NCBI RefSeq assembly: GCF_003105155.1
Contig: NZ_QETK01000006.1
Coordinates: 62,001-126,000, forward strand
DNA from: Pseudomonas sp. SDI
Lineage (GTDB): Bacteria > Pseudomonadota > Gammaproteobacteria > Pseudomonadales > Pseudomonadaceae
Length of the DNA: 64,000 nt
Reading direction: 5' to 3'
Shown: positions 46,453 to 55,133 of the stretch, in pieces
Position numbering within the stretch: position 1 is the first letter of the stretch
Layout: each line of letters opens with the position of its first letter
Notes under the pieces: model-generated
What the model was told of the DNA's origin: nothing
The model's database searches: none
The model's input: only the letters and a program-made list of their open reading frames with translations
Program-made: the position numbers and the translations under genes

Positions 46453-46668
46453 ATGCAACGTGTAAGTATCGAATTGGATACGCAGCTGTATCGGCTGCTA
46501 CAACGTGCAGCCCAGGCAAATAACCTGAGCCTGGAAGAAGAGTGCCTGCAGCGGCTGGCGGGAGGGGAACGGCGTTCGCGCTATATCCAGGCGCTGGTCG
46601 CCGAGCTGCGCGCCGATGAAGAACAGCGGCGCGCCAGTGAAGACCGGGTGTGCACGCTCAGGCGCTAG
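46453..46668 (+). CDS. Small conserved hypothetical protein (possible ribbon-helix-helix fold)
   Basis: 71 residues. The start MQRVSIELDTQLYRLLQRAA resembles the strand-helix opening of ribbon-helix-helix proteins; the rest is charged (RADEEQRRASEDR). It is divergent from the LOG gene across 164 nt, and overlaps the PA3611-like gene tail to tail by 4 nt. Function unknown. Confidence 0.6.
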   Translation: MQRVSIELDTQLYRLLQRAAQANNLSLEEECLQRLAGGERRSRYIQALVAELRADEEQRRASEDRVCTLRR

Positions 46669-47081
46669 TTGACCCGTTTGATTGCACAGCTGGCTGCATC
46701 GAAGGCTTGCTCGCCGACAGCGCGGTTGGTCTTGTACTCGGTGAAGCGATAGGTCAGCACCGCACCTTTGGCCAGCAACTGGCGGAAACCGGTGTTCTTG
46801 CAGACGCTGGCGCCCAGTTGATCGCGCACTTTTTCCGGGTTGGCCTGCATCTGTTCGGCGTGGCTGGCACGCACGCTCAGGTGGTTGATCAACTGCCGGC
46901 CTTCGACGGTGTAGCCCTGATCGAGAATGTCTTCGTTGATCGCCCGCGGGGTGCCGACGCTGCTTTCCCTGGCGACTTTTTCCAGCATCTTGGTCAGCTC
47001 GAAGTCCTTGAGCGACGCAGCCTGTGCCGACAGTGGCAGGGCGAGCAGCAGGCCCAGGGTTGGAGCGATGAAACGCAGCAT
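46665..47081 (-). CDS. PA3611-like secreted protein
   Basis: 138 residues. It has a Sec signal peptide (about 1-21, LGLLLALPLSAQAA) and two Cys in the mature part (VCKNTGF, AASCAIKR). Sequence and locus match the PA3611 family, described in P. aeruginosa as quorum-sensing regulated. Biochemical role unknown. Start 47081 has CAGGAGA upstream. Confidence 0.8.
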   Translation of the reverse strand: MLRFIAPTLGLLLALPLSAQAASLKDFELTKMLEKVARESSVGTPRAINEDILDQGYTVEGRQLINHLSVRASHAEQMQANPEKVRDQLGASVCKNTGFRQLLAKGAVLTYRFTEYKTNRAVGEQAFDAASCAIKRVN

Positions 47082-47313
47082 GAAATTCTCCTGATTCGGT
47101 AACTGGCGCTTTGACCGACAACCGCCTGCGGTGTTCCCTTCGCGACGCGGCCCGGTGCCAGCAGGCAACGATAGGTCGGGGATTATAGGGGAGGAGCCGC
47201 GCCGCCTGCACGGCAAACGTTCGGTGACCCGGCGCGCTCTGATAAACTGCCGCGCTTTCGTCTCGCCGAGTGTGTGCAGTGTCCTTTGTTTTCCGTTCGT
47301 CTGGCCGTCGGTC

Positions 47314-48027
47314 ATGAGTCACGCTGTCTCGCGCCTGCGCGCCGAGCGCCTGGCGCTCAGTGTCAAACCCTTCATCGCCCGTGGCTCGCGCGCCCCGCGT
47401 TGCCCGCGTTGCCGGGTGATCGACAGCTATTGCCTGTGTGCCTGGCGTCCGCAGGTGGCCGCCGACTCGGCCATGTGCCTGCTGATGCACGACACCGAGC
47501 CACTCAAGCCTACCAACACCGGCTGGCTGATTGCCGATGTGATCGCCGACACCAGCGCCTTCAACTGGCAGCGGGTTCAGGTCGACCCACGGCTGCTGGC
47601 ACTGCTCGACGACCCTCAGTGGCAGCCGTATGTGGTGTTTCCAGGCGAGTTTGTCGAGCCGCCGGAGCGGGTGACCACCCAGGTGCAACCGCAGCCGGGC
47701 AAGCGCCCGTTGTTCATCCTGCTCGATGCGACCTGGACCGAAGCGCGCAAGATGTTCCGCAAGAGCCCGTATCTGAACCGCTTCCCGGTGCTCAGCCTGC
47801 AGCCCGAGCAGCTCTCGCGCTACCGCTTGCGCCGCTCCAAGCGCGACGACCACCTGTGTACCGTCGAAGTCGCTGCCCTGTGCCTCGAACTGGCCGGCGA
47901 TCAGACCGCCGCGCAGGCGCTGGACGCCTACTTCGACGTGTTCAGTACGCACTACCTGGGCGCCAAGTTCAAACTGGCGCTGGACGAACAGGATGACGTA
48001 CATCAACGTCTGAAACCCTTCCTATAG
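47314..48027 (+). CDS. DTW-domain tRNA-uridine aminocarboxypropyltransferase
   Basis: 237 residues. An N-terminal zinc-like cysteine cluster CPRCRVIDSYCLC and the family motif LLDATWTEARKMFRKSPYL (the DTW signature appears as DATW) fit the TapT/YfiP group that adds acp3 to tRNA uridine. The SAM-binding part is at the C-terminal half. Confidence 0.85.
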   Translation: MSHAVSRLRAERLALSVKPFIARGSRAPRCPRCRVIDSYCLCAWRPQVAADSAMCLLMHDTEPLKPTNTGWLIADVIADTSAFNWQRVQVDPRLLALLDDPQWQPYVVFPGEFVEPPERVTTQVQPQPGKRPLFILLDATWTEARKMFRKSPYLNRFPVLSLQPEQLSRYRLRRSKRDDHLCTVEVAALCLELAGDQTAAQALDAYFDVFSTHYLGAKFKLALDEQDDVHQRLKPFL

Positions 48028-48183
48028 TACAAGGGGCAAGACGGCGACTTTGCTTCATAATGTGTAGCCGGCGCCTGGGCCCGCCCGGCCAGTGCCGGAG
48101 GAAGCTTGACCCTCCCGTCTGGCCTCGGCATCCTGCGCGCCTGCTCCCTTTCGACGCCTGCACAGAACAGGACCATTAGATCG

Positions 48184-48834
48184 ATGGCCACATACGAAAT
48201 CCTGATTGCCGATGACCACCCGCTGTTTCGCAGTGCCTTGCGCCAGGCCGTTACCCTGGGCCTGGGCCCGGATGTCCGTCTGGTAGAAGTTGCCAGCATT
48301 GCCGAACTGGAAACCCGTCTGGCCGAGAAGGCCGACTGGGACCTGGTGCTGCTCGATCTGAACATGCCTGGCGCCTACGGCTTTTCCGGCCTGGTGCTGT
48401 TGCGTGGGCAATACCCGCAGATTCCGGTGGTGATGGTCTCGGCGCAGGAAGAAGCCGCGGTGGTGGTAAAGTCCCGTGAATTCGGTGCCAGCGGCTTCAT
48501 TCCCAAATCCAGCCCGCTGGAAGACATTCAGGATGCCGTGCAAAAAGTGCTCGACGGCGAGGTCTGGTGGCCGCCGCAGGCGTTCGAGAAGGTCGACGTC
48601 TCCGCCGAGGCCAAGGCCGCCAGCGAAGGCCTGGCCAGCCTCACGCCGCAGCAATTCAGGGTGCTGACGATGGTCTGCGAAGGCTTGTTGAACAAGCAGA
48701 TCGCCTACGAGCTGAGCGTCTCCGAAGCGACCATCAAGGCCCACGTCACGGCGATCTTCCGTAAGCTCGGTGTGCGTACGCGGACCCAGGCTGCGCTGTT
48801 GCTGCAACAACTTGAATCGGTTTCCGCCGGTTAA
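48184..48834 (+). CDS. erdR: LuxR-type response regulator ErdR
   Basis: 216 residues. Receiver domain (about 1-125) with acidic pocket IADDHPLF, phosphorylation Asp in LVLLDLNMPG and Lys in FIPKSS. The C-terminal LuxR HTH is SLTPQQFRVLTMVCEGLLNK then YELSVSEATIKAHVTAIFRK. The following gene dgkA reproduces the P. aeruginosa PA3604-PA3603 (erdR-dgkA) order. The family is tied to ethanol/acetate metabolism with the sensor MxtR, which is not in the window. Confidence 0.88.
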   Translation: MATYEILIADDHPLFRSALRQAVTLGLGPDVRLVEVASIAELETRLAEKADWDLVLLDLNMPGAYGFSGLVLLRGQYPQIPVVMVSAQEEAAVVVKSREFGASGFIPKSSPLEDIQDAVQKVLDGEVWWPPQAFEKVDVSAEAKAASEGLASLTPQQFRVLTMVCEGLLNKQIAYELSVSEATIKAHVTAIFRKLGVRTRTQAALLLQQLESVSAG

Positions 48835-48910
48835 GGCCATTGGCCTTCACGGTTTTTTGACCCGCGGTGCAGTAGCCTGCACCGCTCTTTCATGGTTGAA
48901 GTGACTTTCT

Positions 48911-49273
48911 ATGTCGCCTTTTAAAGGCCAGACCGGCCTTAAACGTGTTTTCAACGCCGCGGGCTACTCGTTCGACGGTTTGCGCGCGGCGTTCACTGGC
49001 GAAGCCGCGTTCCGTCAGTTGGTGCTGCTGAACGTGGTGCTGATTCCGATCGCCTTCTGGCTGGACGTCAGCCGTGCCGAACGGGCGATCCTGATTGCTG
49101 TGTGCCTGCTGGGGCTGATCGTCGAGTTGCTGAACTCCGCCGTCGAAGCAGCCATCGACCGTATTTCCCTTGATCGCCACCCGCTGTCGAAGAACGCCAA
49201 GGACATGGGCAGCGCCGCCCAGTTCGTAGCCTTGAGCATGGTTGGCCTGATCTGGGCGGTGATTCTGCTCTAA
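48911..49273 (+). CDS. dgkA: Diacylglycerol kinase
   Basis: Integral-membrane kinase recycling diacylglycerol to phosphatidic acid. It is 120 residues with three membrane segments. The signature VELLNSAVEAAIDRISLDRHPLSK (split: VELLNSAVEAAIDR and LSKNAKDMGSAAQF) holds the catalytic Glu and metal site. It overlaps finR tail to tail by 4 nt. Confidence 0.96.
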   Translation: MSPFKGQTGLKRVFNAAGYSFDGLRAAFTGEAAFRQLVLLNVVLIPIAFWLDVSRAERAILIAVCLLGLIVELLNSAVEAAIDRISLDRHPLSKNAKDMGSAAQFVALSMVGLIWAVILL

Positions 49274-50196
49274 GCGATGTTCGGCAGCACGATCTCGTCA
49301 CTGCGGCGTACGCCGGCCGTGAAGTTGCGGCATAGATCGAGAAATTCGCGCATGGCCGAGGTCTGGTATTTCTGTTTGTGCCAGATGAAGAAAAACTGCC
49401 GGGCCAGGTCCAGGTCCGGCGTTTCCACCGCCACCAGGCTGCCGCGCCGGAAGGCGTCGCGCAGGGCCAGGCGGGAAATGCAGCCGATGCCCAGGCCCGA
49501 CTCCACCGCGCGTTTGATCGCTTCTGTGTGTTCCAACTCCAGACGGATGTTCAACGACGAACGGTGATGGCGCATCGCCTGATCGAATGTCAGCCGCGTG
49601 CCCGAGCCCTGTTCGCGCAGGATCCACGCCTCACGGGTCAACTCCTCCATGCTGGCTCGACCGCGTTGCGCCAGCGGGTGTTGCGGTGCGCAGAACACCA
49701 CCAGCTCATCTTCGACCCAGGGCTGTACCTCCAGGTCCGGGTGGTTGCAGTCGCCCTCGATTAGACCCAGATCAATTTCGTAATGGGCCACCTGATGCAC
49801 GATATGTGCAGTGTTCTGCACATGCAGCTTGACCTGGCTTTCCGGGTGGACCTGCATGAAGCTGCCGATCAGCAGGGTGGCCAGGTAATTGCCGATGGTC
49901 AGCGTGGCGCCGACTGCCAGCGAGCCGAAACCGGACTTGCCGTTGAGCAGGTCTTCGATTTCCTTGGCCTGGTCGAGCAGCGCCACCGCCTGCGGCAGCA
50001 GTTGATGGCCGAGGGCATTGAGGCTCAGGCGTTTGCCCGCGCGGTCGAACAGTTGGCAGCTCGATTGCCGCTCAAGTTCGGTGATAGAGGTGCTGGCCGC
50101 CGATTGCGACAACGCCAGCATACCCGCCGCGCGGGAGACGCTTTGGTACTGGGCGACGGCGACGAAGACCTGAAGCTGACGAAGTGTAAATCGCAT
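49270..50196 (-). CDS. finR: LysR-type regulator FinR
   Basis: 308 residues. HTH at about 15-45 (SVSRAAGMLALSQSAASTSI), C-terminal effector domain with VGATLTIGNYL and LEHTEAIKRAVESGLGIG. Divergent from fpr across 119 nt; FinR is the known activator of fpr in P. putida under redox stress. Confidence 0.9.
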   Translation of the reverse strand: MRFTLRQLQVFVAVAQYQSVSRAAGMLALSQSAASTSITELERQSSCQLFDRAGKRLSLNALGHQLLPQAVALLDQAKEIEDLLNGKSGFGSLAVGATLTIGNYLATLLIGSFMQVHPESQVKLHVQNTAHIVHQVAHYEIDLGLIEGDCNHPDLEVQPWVEDELVVFCAPQHPLAQRGRASMEELTREAWILREQGSGTRLTFDQAMRHHRSSLNIRLELEHTEAIKRAVESGLGIGCISRLALRDAFRRGSLVAVETPDLDLARQFFFIWHKQKYQTSAMREFLDLCRNFTAGVRRSDEIVLPNIA

Positions 50197-50315
50197 ATCT
50201 ATATAACCGATAAGACATATCTTGATAATTCATTTAACAGATATTGTCGCTCGCACTAAACTATCGCGCAATCGCGCTCTAGGTTAGCGCTGCGTTTTAT
50301 TTCAGGAGCCCGTAC
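50197..50315. promoter_or_regulatory. finR/fpr divergent promoter region
   Basis: 119 nt, AT-rich (ATATCTATATAACCGATAAG and TAATTCATTTAACAGATATTG). Expected to hold the FinR site and both promoters; exact boxes were not assigned. Confidence 0.55.
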
Positions 50316-51095
50316 ATGAGCAACATGAACCACGAACGTGTCCTCAGTGTTCACCACTGGAATGACACCCTGTTCAGCTTCAAGTGCACCCGCGATCCGG
50401 GCCTGCGCTTCGAGAACGGTCAGTTCGTGATGATCGGCCTGCAACAGCCTAACGGCCGCCCGCTCATGCGTGCCTACTCGATCGCCAGCCCGAACTGGGA
50501 AGAGCATCTGGAGTTCTTCAGCATCAAGGTGCCGGACGGCCCGCTGACTTCCCAGTTGCAACACCTGAAGGAAGGTGACGAGATCATCATCAGCAAGAAG
50601 CCTACCGGCACGCTGGTACTCGACGACCTGAACCCGGGCAAGCACCTGTACCTGCTCAGCACCGGTACTGGCCTGGCGCCTTTCATGAGCGTCATCCAGG
50701 ACCCGGAAACCTACGAGCGTTTCGAAAAGGTGATTCTGGTTCACGGTGTGCGTTATGTGAACGAAGTTGCCTACCGCGAGTTCATCACCGAGCACCTGCC
50801 ACAGAACGAGTTCTTCGGCGAGGCACTGCGTGACAAGCTGATCTACTACCCAACCGTGACCCGCGAGCCGTTCGAGAACCAGGGCCGCCTGACCGACCTG
50901 ATGCGCAGCGGCAAGCTGTTCAGTGATATCGGTCTGCCACCGATCAACCCGCAGGACGACCGTGCGATGATCTGCGGTAGCCCGAGCATGCTGGACGAAA
51001 CCAGCGAAGTGCTGGACAGTTTCGGTTTGAAGATCTCGGCGCGGATGCGCGAGCCAGGTGATTACCTGATCGAGCGTGCGTTCGTCGAGAAGTGA
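50316..51095 (+). CDS. fpr: Ferredoxin-NADP+ reductase
   Basis: FAD enzyme exchanging electrons between NADPH and ferredoxin/flavodoxin. It is 259 residues. FAD motif RAYSIASPNWEE near residue 51, NADP domain LLSTGTGLAPFMSVI, C-terminal end FVEK typical of bacterial Fpr. Paired with divergent finR; fdxA (23605-23928) is a possible partner. Confidence 0.96.
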   Translation: MSNMNHERVLSVHHWNDTLFSFKCTRDPGLRFENGQFVMIGLQQPNGRPLMRAYSIASPNWEEHLEFFSIKVPDGPLTSQLQHLKEGDEIIISKKPTGTLVLDDLNPGKHLYLLSTGTGLAPFMSVIQDPETYERFEKVILVHGVRYVNEVAYREFITEHLPQNEFFGEALRDKLIYYPTVTREPFENQGRLTDLMRSGKLFSDIGLPPINPQDDRAMICGSPSMLDETSEVLDSFGLKISARMREPGDYLIERAFVEK

Positions 51096-51111
51096 TCGGC
51101 GGGTGGTAAAC

Positions 51112-51141
51112 AAAAAACGCAGGCCTTGGCCTGCGTTTTTT
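51112..51141 (+). terminator. fpr terminator followed by half a REP
   Basis: Stem AAAACGCAGGCC / GGCCTGCGTTTT with TT in the loop and a T-run. About 15 nt further, GCATCGCGGGACGAG repeats one arm of the REP seen at 14245 and 17249. Confidence 0.85.
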
Positions 51142-51173
51142 GTGTCTGTGATAAAGCATCGCGGGACGAGGCC

Positions 51174-51869
51174 TTACAGGTCCTGCACTACTTCCAGTAC
51201 CCGAATCCGATCCGGCTGCGGGTAATGCCAGCGCACCTGCACATCCCAGAACCGGACCCCGTATACCCGCTCTGGCGGCGGCACCTGGTAAGCCGGGCGC
51301 GGGTCCTGGGCCAGGCATTGCTCGATCAGTTCCACCAGTGGCTCGGCCAGGCGCAGCGCGTGCTCGTGAGCCTGGGGCAGGGCGGTTTCGCTCCAGTCCA
51401 CGGCAATCGCCACAGGTGGCGCGCTGGCCATCTGGTTCTGTGCCTCCGGCACCTGATCGGCATACGGTACGTACGGCTTGATATCCAGCACCGGCGTGCC
51501 ATCGAGCAGGTCGATCCCCGACAACCACAGCTTGCCGGCCTCCACCTTCTCCAGGCGCACCACCGATTGCCCGATGCCGTTCGGTCGGTGGGTGGCGCGG
51601 GTGGCAAACACCCCCATCGAGGTATTACCGCCCAGACGTGGCGGGCGCACCTTCAAGCGCGGCTTGTCCTCCAGCGCCTGGTGGAACAGGAACAGCAACC
51701 ACACGTGGCTGACCTGCTCCAGCCCGGCCACCGCCTCGCCCTGGTCGAACGGCGGCACCAGCTCCAGCACGCCACGCGCGGCCGGGGCCAGCTGCGGCTG
51801 GCGCGGAATGGCGAACTTTTCCTTGAAGCAGGAGCGGACGAAGCCAACCGGCGAGACGTTGTAGCTCAT
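51174..51869 (-). CDS. trmO: tRNA (N6-threonylcarbamoyladenosine-37) methyltransferase TrmO
   Basis: SAM-dependent methylation of t6A37. It is 231 residues from 51869 (MSYNVSPVGFVRS). Motifs VWLLFLFHQAL, FATRATHRPNGIG and DLLDGTPVLDIKPYVPYAD define the YaeB/TsaA fold. An ATG 15 nt further upstream (51884) is also possible and would overlap the preceding gene. Confidence 0.92.
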   Translation of the reverse strand: MSYNVSPVGFVRSCFKEKFAIPRQPQLAPAARGVLELVPPFDQGEAVAGLEQVSHVWLLFLFHQALEDKPRLKVRPPRLGGNTSMGVFATRATHRPNGIGQSVVRLEKVEAGKLWLSGIDLLDGTPVLDIKPYVPYADQVPEAQNQMASAPPVAIAVDWSETALPQAHEHALRLAEPLVELIEQCLAQDPRPAYQVPPPERVYGVRFWDVQVRWHYPQPDRIRVLEVVQDL

Positions 51870-51876
51870 CAGGGCC

Positions 51877-52338
51877 TCAGCCACGCACTCGCAGGGTCAG
51901 GCCCTTGAGGAAGTTGCGCAGCAACTGGTCGCCGCACGGACGGTAGTTGTTGTGCCCGACCTTGCGGAACAGTGCGCTCAGTTCCGGCTTGGTTACCGGG
52001 AAGTCTGCCGCCTTGAGAATCGCGTGCAGGTCGTCTTCCTTAAGCTCAAAGGCAACCCGCAGCTTTTTCAGGATGATGTTGTTGGTTACCGGCAGCTCGA
52101 TCGGCAGCGGCGGACGGCTTTCGTCCTTGCCACGCTTGAAGATCACCAGGCCATCGAGGAAGTGCGCGATGACTTCGTCGGGGCAGCGTACGAAGCCTTC
52201 CTCGTCTTCTTTTTTCATGTAGCTGGAGATCTCGGCATCGCCGACCGCAAAGCCGTTGCTGCGGGTGATCTGGGCCAGTTTGGTATCGCTGATGTCCAGC
52301 AGGTAGCGCAGGCTGCGCAGTACGTCGTTGTGAATCAT
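51877..52338 (-). CDS. DUF1456 (YehS-like) protein
   Basis: 153 residues of two similar halves: NDVLRSLRYLLDISD...EISSYMKKEDEEGF and NNIILKKLRVAFELKEDD...ELSALFRKVGHNNYR. This repeat is the DUF1456 pattern. Function unknown. It is 7 nt from trmO on the same strand, likely one transcript. Confidence 0.88.
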   Translation of the reverse strand: MIHNDVLRSLRYLLDISDTKLAQITRSNGFAVGDAEISSYMKKEDEEGFVRCPDEVIAHFLDGLVIFKRGKDESRPPLPIELPVTNNIILKKLRVAFELKEDDLHAILKAADFPVTKPELSALFRKVGHNNYRPCGDQLLRNFLKGLTLRVRG

Positions 52339-52380
52339 GCAAACAATCCTGATAGGGAGGCTTCGCCCGAGTGGCGAGGC

Positions 52381-53091
52381 TTAGAATTTTTCTTTACTGG
52401 CCAGGTAGCGCCACTGCCCGGCAGGCAGCTTGCTCATGGCCACACCGCCAATGCGGATGCGGCGCATGCTGACCACACTCAGGCCAACGCTGGTGCACAG
52501 CAGGGCGATCAACCCGGCTGGTGGATTTTTCACCACCAGGCGCAGGCGCGTTTCGTTCTGCCAGCTGGCCTTGACCTTCGGCAGCTCGTTGCCCTTCCAG
52601 TTGAAGCCGCGGTTCAGCCGCTCCAGGCCGGTGGCAATGATCTGGCCGCTGACTTCGACCACGTATTCCTGTTCCAGCTTGGCCAGGTCCGAGGTGATCT
52701 TGCGCTCGGCGCGCCAGTCCTGGGTGTACACCTGCAGGCCGCTGGCACCCTTTTGCAGCTCGGCCAGGCAGGTCAGTCGGGCGAAGTGGCCCTTGAGCGG
52801 GCGGCGCCCTTCGGCGTGGGCCTCGGAGAGGCTCTCGGGGGTCATGCTCAGGCGGCCGGTTTCGCTGTCCTGGTCGGCCAGCTGGTGCAGCAGCAGGGTA
52901 ACCGGTTCCAGGGCTTCGGCCTTGGCGCCGGGGAGCAGGGCGACCGGCTGGTCGTCGACTTTGAACTGCGGTTCGTCGACGACGGTACCCGCGACGGTGA
53001 CCCAGCCGCCCTCGATGAACAGCTCGGCCTCCCGTCGGGAACAACCGACCAGTTCGATAAGGCGTTTGGAAAGGCGAATGGGTTCAGACAT
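52381..53091 (-). CDS. S4-domain pseudouridine-synthase-like protein lacking the catalytic Asp
   Basis: 236 residues. An N-terminal S4 RNA-binding domain (RLSKRLIELVGCSRREAELF) is followed by an RsuA/RluF-type core (QEYVVEVSG, FNWKGNELPKVK, SVVSMRRIRIGGV). The motif that should read GRLD with the nucleophilic Asp is ARLT at 104-107, followed by an insertion before GASGLQVYTQD. It is probably an RNA-binding paralogue without isomerase activity. Start 53091 gives MSEPIRLSK. Confidence 0.85.
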   Translation of the reverse strand: MSEPIRLSKRLIELVGCSRREAELFIEGGWVTVAGTVVDEPQFKVDDQPVALLPGAKAEALEPVTLLLHQLADQDSETGRLSMTPESLSEAHAEGRRPLKGHFARLTCLAELQKGASGLQVYTQDWRAERKITSDLAKLEQEYVVEVSGQIIATGLERLNRGFNWKGNELPKVKASWQNETRLRLVVKNPPAGLIALLCTSVGLSVVSMRRIRIGGVAMSKLPAGQWRYLASKEKF

Positions 53092-53210
53092 GACGGTTGC
53101 CGTGGCACTGGGAAAGGAGCCCATTGTACCCGCCCGCGACCGGTTAAGCCCGGGCGCATTTGCCCGCAGCGGCCATTCGCCGCAATTTCGGAAGCGACTG
53201 ACGGCGTCTG

Positions 53211-53681
53211 TCAGCCAGTTTTTACAGACTGTGTACGAATTTTCCGCATGTGCAGCAGCGGGTAGGGCTTGTCCATGCCGTCGGTGGGTGAGCGGCCGAT
53301 CACTTCGAAACCTTGCCCGAGGTAGAAGCCCAGCGCCTGCGGGTTCTGTTCGTTAACGTCGAGCTGGTCGGCATTCAGGTGTTCGACGGCGTACTGCAGC
53401 AAGTGAGTGCCGATACCCTGGCCGCGGTGTGCGGGGTCGACGAAAAGCATTTCCACACGCCCGGCGGCCACCCCGGCAAAGCCGGTAATGCGCTGTTTGC
53501 TGTCGCGACAGCAGATCAGCATCACCGCGTCCAGGTACTGTGCGCGGACCCGCTCACGCAGCAGGCAAATGTAACTGTCGGGCAGGAAATCGTGGGTGGC
53601 GCGCACCGATGCTTCCCACACCCGGACCAGTTCGGGGTAATCGCTGAGGTGCGGCGTCTGCACGATCGAGGGCGTGCGCAT
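53211..53681 (-). CDS. GNAT-family N-acetyltransferase
   Basis: 156 residues. The acetyl-CoA loop FVDPAHRGQGIGTHLL (motif A, R/Q-x-x-G-x-G/A) and the C-terminal NEQNPQALGFYLGQGFEVIG are clear. The substrate is unknown; YjaB-like by general appearance. Confidence 0.88.
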   Translation of the reverse strand: MRTPSIVQTPHLSDYPELVRVWEASVRATHDFLPDSYICLLRERVRAQYLDAVMLICCRDSKQRITGFAGVAAGRVEMLFVDPAHRGQGIGTHLLQYAVEHLNADQLDVNEQNPQALGFYLGQGFEVIGRSPTDGMDKPYPLLHMRKIRTQSVKTG

Positions 53682-53728
53682 TGGGCTGTTCTCCTTGGCA
53701 ATAAGAAGAAACAATAGATGCAAAAAAA

Positions 53729-53756
53729 AGCCCCGCCAATCACGGCGGGGCTCTAT
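53729..53756 (-). terminator. Bidirectional terminator between rimO and the GNAT gene
   Basis: Nine-base stem AGCCCCGCC / GGCGGGGCT, loop AATCAC, flanked by A8 on the left and T-rich sequence on the right. It ends rimO transcription on the minus strand. Confidence 0.88.
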
Positions 53757-53772
53757 TTTTGCGGCGTACCGA

Positions 53773-55101
53773 TCAGATCGGTTCGGCCCACATGTCGTAC
53801 TCGTCGGCGTCCACCACGCGGCAGCGGACCTTGTCGCCCGGCTTGAAGCCATGGTCGCCGTCGATGAATACGCTGCCGTCGATTTCCGGCGCATCGAAGA
53901 AGCTACGGCCGACCGAACCCTGTTCTTCGACTTCGTCGATCAGTACTTCGATTTCCTTGCCGATGCGCAATTGCAGGCGGGCGGTGCTGATGGCCTGCTG
54001 GTGGGCCATGAAGCGATCCCAACGTTCCTGCTTGACGTCGTCCGGCACTTCGTCCAGGCCCAGGTCGTTAGCCGGTGCGCCTTCGACCGGCGAGTACTGG
54101 AAGCAGCCGACGCGGTCGAGCTGGGCTTCGCTCAGCCAGTCGAGCAGGTATTGGAAGTCTTCCTCGGTTTCGCCCGGGAAGCCGACGATGAAGGTCGAGC
54201 GGATGACCAGTTGCGGGCACTGTTCGCGCCAGTTCTTGATCCGCGCCAGGGTGCGGTCTTCGAAGGCCGGGCGTTTCATCGACTTGAGCACTTTCGGGCT
54301 GGCGTGCTGGAACGGAATGTCCAGGTACGGCAGGATCTTGCCGGCGGCCATCAGCGGAATCACGTCGTCGACGTTCGGGTACGGGTACACGTAGTGCAGA
54401 CGCACCCAGGCGCCCAGGCTGCTCAGTGCTTCGCACAGTTCGAGCATGCGCGTCTTGACCGGGCGGCCGTTCCAGAAGTCGGTCTTGTACTTGACGTCGA
54501 CGCCATAGGCGCTGGTGTCCTGGGAAATCACCAGGATTTCCTTGACGCCGGCCTTGACCAGGCGCTCGGCCTCGCTCAGCACTTCGCCAACCGGACGGCT
54601 GACCAGCTTGCCGCGCATCGACGGGATGATGCAGAAGCTGCAGCTGTGGTTGCAGCCTTCGGAAATCTTCAGGTAGGCATAGTGGCGCGGGGTCAGCTTG
54701 ATGCCTTGTGGCGGCACCAGGTCGATCAGCGGGTTGTGATCCTGGCGCGGCGGCACGACTTCGTGCACAGCGTTGACCACTTGCTCGTACTGCTGCGGGC
54801 CGGTGACCGAGAGCACGCTCGGGTGCACGTCGCGAATGCTGCCTTCTTCGACACCCATGCAGCCGGTGACGATGACCTTGCCGTTTTCCTTGATGGCTTC
54901 GCCGATCACTTCCAGCGACTCGGCCTTGGCGCTGTCGATGAAGCCGCAGGTGTTGACCACCACCACGTCGGCGTCCTCGTAGGTAGGCACGACTTCATAG
55001 CCTTCCATGCGCAGCTGGGTCAGGATGCGCTCGGAATCGACCAGGGCTTTGGGGCACCCCAACGATATCATTCCTATACGCGGTGGTTTCTCTGTCATCA
55101 T
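53773..55101 (-). CDS. rimO: Ribosomal protein S12 methylthiotransferase RimO
   Basis: Radical-SAM enzyme that methylthiolates Asp of ribosomal protein S12. It is 442 residues. N-terminal MTTase domain ([15 protein letters not shown]), radical-SAM CxxxCxxC in [16 protein letters not shown]-terminal TRAM domain ending near the stop. It is intact although a prophage begins within 33 nt of its start codon, so its promoter may be supplied by prophage DNA. Confidence 0.96.
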   Translation of the reverse strand: MMTEKPPRIGMISLGCPKALVDSERILTQLRMEGYEVVPTYEDADVVVVNTCGFIDSAKAESLEVIGEAIKENGKVIVTGCMGVEEGSIRDVHPSVLSVTGPQQYEQVVNAVHEVVPPRQDHNPLIDLVPPQGIKLTPRHYAYLKISEGCNHSCSFCIIPSMRGKLVSRPVGEVLSEAERLVKAGVKEILVISQDTSAYGVDVKYKTDFWNGRPVKTRMLELCEALSSLGAWVRLHYVYPYPNVDDVIPLMAAGKILPYLDIPFQHASPKVLKSMKRPAFEDRTLARIKNWREQCPQLVIRSTFIVGFPGETEEDFQYLLDWLSEAQLDRVGCFQYSPVEGAPANDLGLDEVPDDVKQERWDRFMAHQQAISTARLQLRIGKEIEVLIDEVEEQGSVGRSFFDAPEIDGSVFIDGDHGFKPGDKVRCRVVDADEYDMWAEPI

Positions 55102-55133
55102 AGGACGATCCTCATCAGGGTTTTTTCTTTCTA

